This document shows, piece after piece, positions 1 to 7,613 of a stretch of DNA of 38,353 bases. Each line of letters starts with the position of its first letter. Positions within the stretch are counted from its first letter, which is position 1. This stretch comes from Pseudomonadota bacterium (GTDB taxonomy: Bacteria; Pseudomonadota; Gammaproteobacteria; Burkholderiales; Burkholderiaceae_C): contig JAKAXL010000026.1 in assembly GCA_021816585.1 (NCBI GenBank), positions 1 through 38,353 of the forward strand, written 5' to 3'. The position numbers and the translations under genes are program-made. Below the pieces are notes generated by a model. That model searched no databases. It saw nothing but the letters and a program-made list of their open reading frames with translations, and had not been told where the DNA came from.

Positions 1-1262
1 GTGAAGGCGCGCGCCGAGTCACGCCCGAACACCGCGGCCGACAGGCCGTACTCGCTGTCGTTGGCCACCGCGATCGCCTGCTCGACGCCCTTCACGCGGA
101 TCACCGGCTTGACCGGGCCGAAGGATTCCTCGCGGAAGATGCGCATCTCGGGCGTGACATGGTCCAGCAGGGTCGCCGGCATCAGCGTGCTGTCGGCCTT
201 GCCGCCGCACAGCAGCCTGGCGCCCTTGGCCAGCGCATCGTCGATCAGTTCGTTGCAGCGGTGCACGGTGCTCATGTCGACCACCGAACCCAGCACCACC
301 GGCCCCTTGCGCGGATCGCCCAGCGGCAGCGCCGAGGCCTTCGCGGCCAGCCGCGAGACGAACTCGTCGGCCACCGCCTGGTCGACGATGATGCGCTCGG
401 TGGACATGCAGATCTGCCCGGAATTGGCGAAGGCGCCGAAGGCCGCGCCGTCGACCGCGGCACCGATGTCCGCGTCGTCGAGCACGACCAGCGGCGCCTT
501 GCCGCCGAGCTCCAGCACCGCCGGCTTCAGGTGACGCGCGCACATCTGCGCGATGATGCGCCCGACGCGGGTCGAGCCGGTGAAGTTCACGCGGCGCACC
601 GCCGGGTGCTCGATCATCGCCTCCACCACCGCCGGCGCGTCGGCCGGGGCGTTGGTGACGTAGTTGACCACGCCTGCCGGCAGCCCGGCCTCCTGCAGCG
701 CCTGCACGATCAGACCGTGGGTGGCCGGGCACAGCTCCGAGCCCTTCAGCACCACCGTGTTGCCGCAGGCCAGCGGCAGCGCCAGCGCGCGCACGCCGAG
801 GATGATCGGCGCGTTCCACGGCGCCATGCCGAGCACCACGCCGGCGGGCTGGCGCACGCCCATCGCCAGGCTGCCCGGAACGTCGGAGGGGATCACCTCG
901 CCGGCGATCTGGGTGGTCATCGCCGCCGCTTCCAGCAGCATGCCCTGCGCCAGGTGCACGTTGAAGCCGGCCCACATCGCCGAACCGCCGGTTTCCGCCG
1001 CCACCGCTTCCGCGAAGGCCTGCTGGCGCGCACCCAGCGCCTCGGCGGCCTTCAGCAGCAGCGCGCGGCGCTGCCCCGGCGAGGTCGCCGCCCAGGCCGG
1101 GAAGGCCCGCGCCGCGGCATCCACCGCACGCCGCGCGTCGGCGACGCCGGCCGCCGGCGCGGTCGTCGCGACCGTGCCGTCCAGCGGGTTGCGGCGCTCG
1201 AAGGTGGCGCCGCGCTCGGCCTGCACGTTCGCCCCGTCGATCAACATGGAAATCGTGGTCAT
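1..1262 (-). CDS. vdh: Vanillin dehydrogenase (aldehyde dehydrogenase family), 3' end outside window
   Basis: NAD(P)-dependent oxidation of an aromatic aldehyde, most likely vanillin to vanillate, in the cytoplasm. The frame is open through the left window edge, giving 420 codons of an expected 480 or so; the C-terminal oligomerisation segment is missing. Visible family marks are the APWNAP cofactor-site motif, the LELGGKAP general-base motif (Glu251) and the catalytic cysteine in GQICMS (Cys285), the 34-residue Glu-Cys spacing usual in this family. The N-terminus (DGANVQAERGATFERRNP) and NVHLAQGMLLEAA resemble vanillin/salicylaldehyde dehydrogenases more than betaine-aldehyde enzymes. A GGAG site lies 7 bases before the ATG. 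It is the last visible gene of the channel-liv unit, so its substrate is probably what that system imports. Salicylaldehyde or benzaldehyde are other possible substrates. Confidence 0.85.
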   Translation of the reverse strand, partial: MTTISMLIDGANVQAERGATFERRNPLDGTVATTAPAAGVADARRAVDAAARAFPAWAATSPGQRRALLLKAAEALGARQQAFAEAVAAETGGSAMWAGFNVHLAQGMLLEAAAMTTQIAGEVIPSDVPGSLAMGVRQPAGVVLGMAPWNAPIILGVRALALPLACGNTVVLKGSELCPATHGLIVQALQEAGLPAGVVNYVTNAPADAPAVVEAMIEHPAVRRVNFTGSTRVGRIIAQMCARHLKPAVLELGGKAPLVVLDDADIGAAVDGAAFGAFANSGQICMSTERIIVDQAVADEFVSRLAAKASALPLGDPRKGPVVLGSVVDMSTVHRCNELIDDALAKGARLLCGGKADSTLMPATLLDHVTPEMRIFREESFGPVKPVIRVKGVEQAIAVANDSEYGLSAAVFGRDSARAF

Positions 1263-1323
1263 CAAGTGTCTCCGTTGGTGGGTTGTCCGATGAACTCGCG
1301 CGCGCCGCCCGGGCGCCGCGCTC

Positions 1324-2382
1324 TCAGCGAGGGGCCTGCTGCAGCAGCTTGCCGTCGCGCAGCCCGGCCAGGCGCAGCTGGTAGCCGATCGGCAGCAGGC
1401 GCAGCGGCCAGCGCGACTCCAGCGCGCCCCAGATTCCGCGCGGGAACAGCAGTGCGAAGCCGATGGCCAGCACCCCCAGCCCGATCAGGTAGACGACGCC
1501 GGTGGAGCCGAACCAGGTTTCGGCGGCGAAGAACAGCAGCGCGCCGATGATCGGCCCCTCGAAGGTCCCCAGGCCGCCGACCACCACCATGAACAGCATG
1601 TAGGCGGTCCACTGCGGCCCGAAGAAGGTGGCGGGCTGGTAGGTGATCGAGCTGACCAGCCACAGTGCGCCGCCGGCCGCGCAGCCCAGCGCCGACACGA
1701 AGAACAGCACGTGCTTGCTGCGCAGCACGTTGACGCCGATCGACGCCGCCGCCGTCTCGTCGTCGCGCACCGCCTGCAGCGAGGCGCCGACGCGGCTGCG
1801 CAGCAGCACGAACAGCACGCCCAGCAGCACCACCGTCAGCCCCAGCGCCATCCAGTAGGTGTCGGCGCGGCGCACCGCCGGCGCGTAGGCGTTGACGCCC
1901 AGCAGCGAGGTGCCGGTCTCCCCCTGCACGATGGGGTCGATGGTCACCAGCAGGTGCAGCAGCTCGGCCAGCACCCACATGCCGATCGCGAACTCGCCGC
2001 CGCCGAGCTTGAGCATGAGCTGGCCCAGCGGCAGCGAGACGATCCCGACCACCACCACCGACAGCAGCAGCGCCGCGTACACGTCCATGCCGCCGGCCGA
2101 CAGGCGTATCAGGAAATAGCCGCCCAGCCCGATGAAGGCCTGCTGGCCGATCGACACCAGGCCGCCGTAGCCGGCCAGCGCATTCCACATCGACGCCAGC
2201 AGGATGTAGATGAACAGCGTGGTCAGCCGGTCCAGCGCCTCCGCGGGCAGCACCATCGGCCCGAAGGCCAGCAGCAGCACCAGCACCGCCAGCAGCCCGA
2301 CGAAGACGATCGAGCGTCGCGTCCAGCGCACCACCTGCGCGCCCTGCAGGTCCTGCCCCTGCTCGATGATCCCGCTGCTCAT
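1324..2382 (-). CDS. livM: Branched-chain-type ABC transporter permease LivM
   Basis: One of two inner-membrane permeases of a Liv/HAAT-type importer; in this setting it probably carries an aromatic acid rather than leucine. The 352-residue product starts at MSSGIIEQG and has about nine hydrophobic segments, the LivM hallmark GYGGLVSIGQQAFIGLGGY near residue 70, and the cytoplasmic EAA-like loop VRDDETAAASIGVNV that contacts the ATPases. Its ATG overlaps the livH stop by four bases (ATGA), so translation is coupled. A 61-bp gap separates it from the downstream dehydrogenase gene. Assignment to LivM is secure; the substrate is inferred from neighbours only. Confidence 0.93.
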   Translation of the reverse strand: MSSGIIEQGQDLQGAQVVRWTRRSIVFVGLLAVLVLLLAFGPMVLPAEALDRLTTLFIYILLASMWNALAGYGGLVSIGQQAFIGLGGYFLIRLSAGGMDVYAALLLSVVVVGIVSLPLGQLMLKLGGGEFAIGMWVLAELLHLLVTIDPIVQGETGTSLLGVNAYAPAVRRADTYWMALGLTVVLLGVLFVLLRSRVGASLQAVRDDETAAASIGVNVLRSKHVLFFVSALGCAAGGALWLVSSITYQPATFFGPQWTAYMLFMVVVGGLGTFEGPIIGALLFFAAETWFGSTGVVYLIGLGVLAIGFALLFPRGIWGALESRWPLRLLPIGYQLRLAGLRDGKLLQQAPR

Positions 2383-3296
2383 GCTCCCGCCTCCTGCGTG
2401 CGCGAAGCCGCCGCGCGCAGGCGCGGACGGCGCACGCGCCATACCTTCGAATACACCCTCAGCACCAGCACCGCGAGGAACACCACGTGCCCGGCGATGA
2501 GAAAGCCGATCGGGTTGATCTGCGCGCCGATGCTCTGCGACAGCCCCAGCACCACGCCGCCGATCAGCGTGCCCCACAGCGAACCGGTGCCTCCGATGAC
2601 CACCGTCTCGAACGCGAACAGCAGCTGCGTCTGCCCGGCGTACGGCGCGAAGGTGCTGCGCATGCCCAGGAACAGCGCGGCCACCGTGATCAGCAGCATG
2701 GAGATCGCCGTCGTCGCCGAGTACACGGTGCGCGAGTCGATGCCGATCAGGTTGACGGCGTCCGGGTCCTCGGCGGTGGCGCGGATCGCGCGCCCGATGC
2801 CGGTGCGCGACAGCACCAGCTGCAGCGCGCCGAGCAGCGCCACCGCGGTGCCGAAGGTCAGCACGTCGAGCTTCGACACGTACAGGTTGGAGCCGATCTG
2901 CCAGCTGTCGTACGACAGCGAACCGATGTTGGGCGCCAGCGAGCGGGTGTCGGCGCCGAAGATCTGGAACAGCACGTTGTCGACCACGATCGACAGGCCG
3001 AAGGTGGCCAGGATCGGCACCAGCATGCCGCCGCGCAGGCTGCGCTGCAGCAGCAGCCGGTTCAGCGCCCAGCCCAGCAGCGCCATCACCGGCATGACCA
3101 TCAGCGCGCCCACCAGCACGTTCACGCCGAAGTGCCGGCACACCGTGAACACGAGGTAGCCGCCGAGCACCGCCAGGCTGCCGTGCGCCAGGTTGACGAT
3201 GCGCATGACCCCGAACAGGAACGACAGTCCGCTGGCGAGGATCGCGTAGTAGCCCCCCAGCAGCACGCCCTGGATGAGTTGATTGAGCAATTCCAT
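2379..3296 (-). CDS. livH: Branched-chain-type ABC transporter permease LivH
   Basis: Second inner-membrane permease of the importer, 305 residues, normal length for LivH. The N-terminus NQLIQGVLLGGYYAILASG is followed by the family motif FGVMRIVNLAHGSLAVLGGY. Near residue 190 the cytoplasmic loop with IGRAIRATAEDPDAVNLIGI is the ATPase-coupling segment. About eight membrane spans can be seen. The last ~20 residues are Arg/Ala rich and cytoplasmic. It lies 69 bp after livF and overlaps livM. It should form a heterodimer with LivM and be driven by LivG and LivF. Confidence 0.93.
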   Translation of the reverse strand: MELLNQLIQGVLLGGYYAILASGLSFLFGVMRIVNLAHGSLAVLGGYLVFTVCRHFGVNVLVGALMVMPVMALLGWALNRLLLQRSLRGGMLVPILATFGLSIVVDNVLFQIFGADTRSLAPNIGSLSYDSWQIGSNLYVSKLDVLTFGTAVALLGALQLVLSRTGIGRAIRATAEDPDAVNLIGIDSRTVYSATTAISMLLITVAALFLGMRSTFAPYAGQTQLLFAFETVVIGGTGSLWGTLIGGVVLGLSQSIGAQINPIGFLIAGHVVFLAVLVLRVYSKVWRVRRPRLRAAASRTQEAGA

Positions 3297-3365
3297 GAGT
3301 TGTTCCGATGCTCCGATGCCCCGACGAGGCGCCGGGCCGCCCCAGGACTCGTCCCGGGGGGCGTG

Positions 3366-4121
3366 TCAATGCGCCGCCTGCCCCCGGGCCAGTCCGAAAT
3401 ACGCGTCCATGATCCGCTCGCGGCTCAGTTCGTCGCGCCGGCCCTGCAGCGCGATGCCCCCCTCGAGCATGCAGATGACGGTGCCGGCGACGCTGAGCGC
3501 GCGCGTCAGGTCCTGCTCGACCAGCACCACCGTGGTGCCGGTCTCGATCAGCCCGTGCAGCGACTGGTACACCTGCTCCACCGCGATCGGCGACAGCCCC
3601 AGCGAGATCTCGTCGAGCAGCAGCACCCGCGGGTTGGTCATCAGCGAGCGCGCGATCGCCGCGGCCTGCTGCTGCCCCCCCGACAGGGTCCCGGCCAGCG
3701 CCTTGAGCTTGGGCTTGAGCTGCGGGAAGGCCTCGAGCACCGACTCCAGGTTCCATGGCCCCTTGCGCGCGCGCATCGCCGCCACGCGCAGGTTGTCCTC
3801 CACGCTCATGCCGCCGAACAGGCGCCGGCCCTCCGGCACCATCGCGATGCCCAGGCCGACGCGTCGCGGCGCGCGCAAGCCCGTCACGTCCTGGCCGTCG
3901 AACACGATGCGTCCGGCCGCCGCCGGGTGTATGCCGGCGATGGTGCGCATCAGCGTGGTCTTGCCCGCGCCGTTGGCCCCCACCAGCGCCAGCACCTCGC
4001 CCTGCGAGCATTCGAAGCTCACCGAGCGCACCGCCTTGAGCAGCCCGTAGCCGGCCTGCAGCTGCTCCACGCGCAACAACGCGTGCTGTTCTCCTTCGGA
4101 GCGGCCGTGCGGTTCGCTCAT
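3366..4121 (-). CDS. livF: Liv-type ABC transporter ATP-binding protein LivF
   Basis: Cytoplasmic ATPase subunit pairing with LivG. Walker A is GANGAGKT, the signature LSGGQQQ is canonical, Walker B is VLLLDEIS and the switch His is replaced by Gln in LVEQD, as is normal for LivF. The start is ambiguous. ATG at 4121 gives 251 residues, the usual LivF length, with a GAGGAGG site nine bases upstream. An in-frame ATG at 4199 overlaps the livG stop as ATGA and would add 26 residues. Both starts begin with the same eleven residues, MSEPHGRSEGE, because a 32-bp sequence is repeated there. I chose 4121 on length; translation may begin at both. Confidence 0.9.
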   Translation of the reverse strand: MSEPHGRSEGEQHALLRVEQLQAGYGLLKAVRSVSFECSQGEVLALVGANGAGKTTLMRTIAGIHPAAAGRIVFDGQDVTGLRAPRRVGLGIAMVPEGRRLFGGMSVEDNLRVAAMRARKGPWNLESVLEAFPQLKPKLKALAGTLSGGQQQAAAIARSLMTNPRVLLLDEISLGLSPIAVEQVYQSLHGLIETGTTVVLVEQDLTRALSVAGTVICMLEGGIALQGRRDELSRERIMDAYFGLARGQAAH

Positions 4122-4199
4122 GGAAGGGGCCCTCCTCGCTGCGCTCGACTCCCCGGGGGAGTTGAGCTCTCCTTCGGAGCGGCCGTGCGGTTCGCTCAT
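4090..4199 (-). repeat. Perfect 32-bp direct repeat at the two livF start codons
   Basis: Bases 4090-4121 and 4168-4199 are identical, 78 bp (26 codons) apart. Each copy carries an ATG on the minus strand and, inside it, the small inverted repeat CTCC-GAA-GGAG. The 46 bp between them hold two more short palindromes (around ACTCCCCCGGGGAGT and GGAGGGCCCCTTCC). The period is a multiple of three, so the livF frame is kept. The outer copy overlaps the livG stop codon. It looks like an inserted or duplicated short element, not native coding sequence. Confidence 0.8.
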
Positions 4200-4957
4200 A
4201 TCGAAACACTCCCCAGATACGCCTCGATCACTGCCGGGTCCTTCATCACCGCGTGCGGGTCGCCGTCGGCGATGATGCGTCCGGACTCCATGCACACCAG
4301 GCGCTGCACCACCTGCAGCAGCACGTGCACGATGTGCTCGATCCATACGATGGTCACGCCTCCGGCGAGGATCTCCCGGATGATGGCCACCAGTTCCAAG
4401 GCCTCGCCGTCGGTCAGTCCGCCGCCGATTTCGTCGAGCAGCAGGATCTGCGGATCGGTGGCCAGCGCGCGCGCCATCTCCAGGCGCTTGCGGTCCAGCA
4501 GGCCCAGCGTGTCGGCGCGGCGGTTGGCCACTCCCAGCATGCCGCACAGGCGCAGCGAACGCAGGCACAGCTCCTGCGCCCGCTGCGCGCCGGCCCCGGC
4601 TCCCACCGAGGCCGCCACGTGCAGGTTCTCGAACACCGTCATGCCCCCGAAGGGCCGCGGCACCTGGTGCGAACGCGCCACGCCGAGGCGACAGCGCGCC
4701 GCCGCGTCGAGCTGCGTCACGTCGCGGCCTTCGAGGAACACCTGGCCGCTGCTGGGCGCGTAGGCGCCCGACAGCACGTTGAACAGCGTCGTCTTGCCGG
4801 CGCCGTTCGGACCCACGATGCCCACGGCCTCGCCGCGCCCGATGTCGATGCTCACGTCCTGCAGCACCTGCAGCGCGCCGAAGCTCTTGCCGACCCGGCT
4901 GGCGGCCAGGATCGGCGCCGCCGGCGCGCCGGCGGCGGGAAGGCCCGCATCACGCAT
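4196..4957 (-). CDS. livG: Liv-type ABC transporter ATP-binding protein LivG
   Basis: Cytoplasmic ATPase subunit of the importer, 253 residues. Walker A GPNGAGKT sits at residues 49-56, Walker B is ILLLDEIG and the switch His is in WIEHIVHVL. The signature region reads LGLLDRKRLEMARAL in place of LSYGQQRRLEIARAL; this LLDRKRLE form is a known LivG subtype in importers of non-amino-acid substrates, as far as I recall, so it need not mean loss of activity. The start overlaps the end of the binding-protein gene by 8 bp, and the stop forms ATGA with a possible livF start. Confidence 0.9.
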   Translation of the reverse strand: MRDAGLPAAGAPAAPILAASRVGKSFGALQVLQDVSIDIGRGEAVGIVGPNGAGKTTLFNVLSGAYAPSSGQVFLEGRDVTQLDAAARCRLGVARSHQVPRPFGGMTVFENLHVAASVGAGAGAQRAQELCLRSLRLCGMLGVANRRADTLGLLDRKRLEMARALATDPQILLLDEIGGGLTDGEALELVAIIREILAGGVTIVWIEHIVHVLLQVVQRLVCMESGRIIADGDPHAVMKDPAVIEAYLGSVSI

Positions 4958-6263
4958 AGGGCAGCAGCTTGGCCTGGATCGCCACCTTCGGGTCGCAGGC
5001 GTGCTCCACCGTCGGGAAGCTCAGCTTGAAGCGGCTGCCCGGCTTGGACTTCACCCACTGCGAGCCGATGATCGGCGCGGTGGCGACGTTGGGCACCGGC
5101 CCCTTCGGGAAGTTGATGCGCCCGACCGTGGTCACGGTGTCGAGCACCTTCATCGCCGCGGCGACCTTGGCCTTGTCCTTCGGCGCGCCGCTGTTCTTCA
5201 GCGCCGCGAATCCGGCGTCGACCAGCGACAGCGAGGCCCCGAGCTGCTGCGTCCACTGCTTGCCGGTGGCCTTCTCGTAGGCGTCGACCAGCGCCTGTCC
5301 GCCCAGGCCCACGACCGGCGACACGTAGGGGAAGGCCGGCGACCAGTAGGCGCCCGAGGCGACCTTGTAGCCCAGTTCGCCCAGCGCCTCGATGTCGGAG
5401 GGGAACAGCCCGAACTTGGCCGGCATGCAGATCTTCAGGCGGTGCACCAGCCCCTGCTGCGCGGCCTGGCGCAGGAAGGTGATGAAGTCGTTGGGCAACG
5501 GAGCACCGGTGATGATCTGCACCCCCTCGGCCTTGAAGCGCGAGATCTGCGCCGAGTAGTCGGTGGTGCCGTCCTGGTAGGCGCCGGGATCGACGATCGT
5601 GTAGCCGGCCTTCTTCAGTTCCGGAACCAGGTGCGTGCGCAGCGCATTGCCGTCGGCGTCGTTCGGATACAGCACGCCGACCTTCTTGTTGGTCGGAATC
5701 AGGCCCCAGGTCGAGATGTACATCTGGGCGAACTGTTCGGTGCCGAACGAGAAGTGGTAGGTCCACTTGAACGGCGACGGCTCGCCGGGCTTGGCGCCGC
5801 GGCCGAAGTACCACGACTCCCACGGCACCACGGTCGACAGGCACGGCATGCCGGCCGCCTCGCAGGCGTCGGCCACCGGGTTGACCACCTCGGGCGTCGA
5901 CGTCGCCAGCATCAGGTCGATCTTGTGGTTGTTGATCAGGTCCTTGGCCATCTGGCTGGCGCGCGACGGATCGGACTGCGTGTCACGCTCCAGCATCTCG
6001 ATGGCGTAGGTCGTGCCGCCGATCTTCACGCCGCCGGCGGTCTTCTTGCGCACCAGGTCGACGACGAAGGGGTCGGTCTCGCCGAAACCGGCCAGCGGCC
6101 CGGTCAGCGGACTGATGAAGCCGATCTTCAGGGTGGGCTTGGCGGCGGCCCTGGCCGCGACCGCCGGCAGCAGCGCGCCGGCGGCGCCGGCGCCGGCCAG
6201 CGCCACCACCTGGCGACGCGAGGTGTCGACCGCGGGGGACGCGGAATCAGGCTTGCGGGTCAT
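4950..6263 (-). CDS. Tat-exported periplasmic binding protein of the Liv-type importer
   Basis: Periplasmic solute receptor (type 1 periplasmic-binding fold, LivJ/LivK-like) that hands ligand to LivHM. The product is 437 residues. The N-terminus carries a twin-arginine signal (SRRQVVALAG at about 15-24, hydrophobic stretch, then AARA), so the protein is folded before export. The mature part begins PTLKIGFISPLTGPLAGFG, the typical first strand of this family, and continues with ATSTPEVVNPVADACEAAGMPCLS. The ATG at 6263 has a GAGGAGAG site. The family often binds aromatic acids in catabolic clusters; ligand identity here is inferred from vanillin dehydrogenase and the lig genes. Confidence 0.9.
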   Translation of the reverse strand: MTRKPDSASPAVDTSRRQVVALAGAGAAGALLPAVAARAAAKPTLKIGFISPLTGPLAGFGETDPFVVDLVRKKTAGGVKIGGTTYAIEMLERDTQSDPSRASQMAKDLINNHKIDLMLATSTPEVVNPVADACEAAGMPCLSTVVPWESWYFGRGAKPGEPSPFKWTYHFSFGTEQFAQMYISTWGLIPTNKKVGVLYPNDADGNALRTHLVPELKKAGYTIVDPGAYQDGTTDYSAQISRFKAEGVQIITGAPLPNDFITFLRQAAQQGLVHRLKICMPAKFGLFPSDIEALGELGYKVASGAYWSPAFPYVSPVVGLGGQALVDAYEKATGKQWTQQLGASLSLVDAGFAALKNSGAPKDKAKVAAAMKVLDTVTTVGRINFPKGPVPNVATAPIIGSQWVKSKPGSRFKLSFPTVEHACDPKVAIQAKLLPYA

Positions 6264-6301
6264 CTGTGCTCTCCTCGTGGACTTCAAGCGGAAACTCGTG
6301 G

Positions 6302-6333
6302 CGGGCGGGGCGCCTTGCGCGGCGCCCCGCCCG
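6302..6333 (-). terminator. Strong intercistronic hairpin between channel gene and binding-protein gene
   Basis: A perfect 13-bp GC-only stem (CGGGCGGGGCGCC with its complement) closes a 6-base loop. It starts four bases after the stop of the outer-membrane channel gene and ends 38 bp before the start of the binding-protein gene. No T-run follows, so it may act as a partial terminator or protect the 3' end of the upstream message, making more channel than transporter. Confidence 0.65.
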
Positions 6334-6337
6334 GTAC

Positions 6338-7348
6338 TCAGAACGGATGGACCCAGTGCACGTTCAGCACGGTGCCCCGGGGGCGGTTCTTCGCCTGCAC
6401 CTGATCGTACAGGTTCACGTACCACATATTCTTCGCGCTGGCCTGCCAGAACAGGCCGGGGCCGATCGCCAGCACCTCGGACTTTCCGGTGTCGCCGTAG
6501 GGCATCGACACCGGGGTCGAGCCGGCCGCCCAACTGTAGCTGTCGTTGGTCAGTTGCTGGAACCAGTAGCCGTTCAGGCCCACGTGCAGTTGCGGGTTCA
6601 CCGCGTACGACGCGGTGAAGTTCACCCACGCCGCCTGTCCGGCCTTGCTGCTGGTCAGGCCCAGGTGCGCCGGGTCGCGCGGATTGTTGTTCGAGAAGTT
6701 GTACAGGTAGTTCAGGCGCCAGCTGATCTCCGTCTTCGGCGTCGGCAGCAGCGTGCCCGACCAGTACGGGTTGATCGACCAGAAACCCGAGCCCGGGTTG
6801 ATGTCGCTCGACGAGCTGTACTGGCCGCTCGGCACGATCACGTCCATCTCCACGCGCTGCGAGTACACCGGGCGCCCGCCGCTGATCACCGGGTTGAACT
6901 GCAGGTAGGCCCCCAGCGTCAGGTCGCCCACCCCGTCCTGCGTGCTCAGCTTGTTCATCGAGCTCGCGGCGAAGGAGCTGTTGAAATGCAGCAGCGGCAG
7001 CAGCCCGGTGAAGCCCAGGTGCGCGCTGCCGTCGAAGAAGGTCTTGTCGGTCGTGTAGGCCAGCTGGTTGAGCATCAGGAACACGTCGATGTTCGGGTTC
7101 GTGAACCCCGGCGACGCATTGCCGTTGTTGTCGTCGATGCGGTTGTAGTGCTGGTACTGGTAGTAGCCCAGGTAGGCCAGCCCCGGCTTGGTCGCGCCGA
7201 AACCGTCGAAAAAGCTCGTGCCGCCGGTGTTGATCCCGGCCGGCTCCAGATTGCCGGCCTGCGCCGTCGGCAGCGCGCAGACGGCGCCCAGCGCCATCGC
7301 GCCCAGCGCGGCGCGTATCCAGGTTCTCGTTCTCGTCGAATTCGGCAT
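6338..7348 (-). CDS. Outer-membrane channel-like protein, phenol meta-pathway (SphA-like) family
   Basis: Predicted outer-membrane beta-barrel, 336 residues, of the family called MetA-pathway of phenol degradation, thought to admit aromatic substrates. A signal peptide ends at PTAQAG (about residue 31). The mature part is rich in alternating aromatic/polar strands, with Asn/Ser/Gly turns, and ends in Trp-Val-His-Pro-Phe; a C-terminal Phe is the usual outer-membrane targeting signal. The start at 7348 has a GAGGAAG site; a frame extension upstream lacks one. It is first in the transport unit, behind the promoter at 7458-7485. Uptake of aromatics is inferred from family and context. Confidence 0.82.
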   Translation of the reverse strand: MPNSTRTRTWIRAALGAMALGAVCALPTAQAGNLEPAGINTGGTSFFDGFGATKPGLAYLGYYQYQHYNRIDDNNGNASPGFTNPNIDVFLMLNQLAYTTDKTFFDGSAHLGFTGLLPLLHFNSSFAASSMNKLSTQDGVGDLTLGAYLQFNPVISGGRPVYSQRVEMDVIVPSGQYSSSSDINPGSGFWSINPYWSGTLLPTPKTEISWRLNYLYNFSNNNPRDPAHLGLTSSKAGQAAWVNFTASYAVNPQLHVGLNGYWFQQLTNDSYSWAAGSTPVSMPYGDTGKSEVLAIGPGLFWQASAKNMWYVNLYDQVQAKNRPRGTVLNVHWVHPF

Positions 7349-7457
7349 GGTCTTGTCTTCCTCGTATGGTCTTGTAATGGATTCGCGAGCTGCAGCTGCG
7401 CCGAGCGTCCCGGCGCTCCCCGGCTCATCGCATGGGCCACGCAAGGGTGGCGTGGGG

Positions 7458-7485
7458 ATTATGTTGGCGCGCCCGGTGTTGTCGT
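7458..7485 (-). promoter_or_regulatory. Sigma-70-like promoter of the channel-liv-vdh unit
   Basis: On the minus strand ACGACA (7480-7485), a 16-bp spacer and CATAAT (7458-7463) make a plausible promoter, with about 100 bases of leader before the channel gene. The bases ATAATCCCCA around the -10 box recur exactly at the lig operon promoter. Confidence 0.5.
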
Positions 7486-7497
7486 AGAGGGCTGGGT

Positions 7498-7525
7498 GCG
7501 CTAGCAGCTATCACGATTCGATATG
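7498..7525 (-). promoter_or_regulatory. Operator-like site upstream of the channel promoter (copy 1)
   Basis: 28 bp that match 14717-14744 at 26 positions. The core is a near-palindrome, TATCG-N5-TGATA read on the minus strand (7509-7523, one arm mismatch), followed by AGCTGCTAGCGC. It includes a T-N11-A pattern of the kind bound by LysR proteins and ends 12 bp upstream of the -35 box, where such activators sit. Confidence 0.6.
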
Positions 7526-7569
7526 AGTGATAACCCGGAGCAATCGTCGCCATCGCACCCAGGAAACAC

Positions 7570-7595
7570 GAAAGGGTCGCGCGTGCGACCCTTTC
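7570..7595 (-). terminator. Terminator hairpin after the lig operon
   Basis: Perfect 11-bp stem (GAAAGGGTCGC and complement) with a 4-base loop, 18 bp past the stop of the aldo/keto reductase gene, followed on the minus strand by the modestly T-rich GTGTTTCC. It would end the lig transcript before the channel-gene promoter region. Confidence 0.7.
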
Positions 7596-7613
7596 TCCTG
7601 GTGCAAGCGTCGG

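Noticed and set aside
4196..4957. LivG as a broken ATPase, because its signature reads LGLLDRKRLE
   Set aside because: Walker A, Walker B and the switch His are normal, and this LLDRKRLE form is a recurring LivG variant, so I treat it as a subtype.
7501..7530. The 28-bp copies as mere remnants of a dispersed intergenic repeat
   Set aside because: Only two copies are in the window, both directly upstream of promoters at the same distance from a shared -10 region. I kept the operator reading but noted the alternative.
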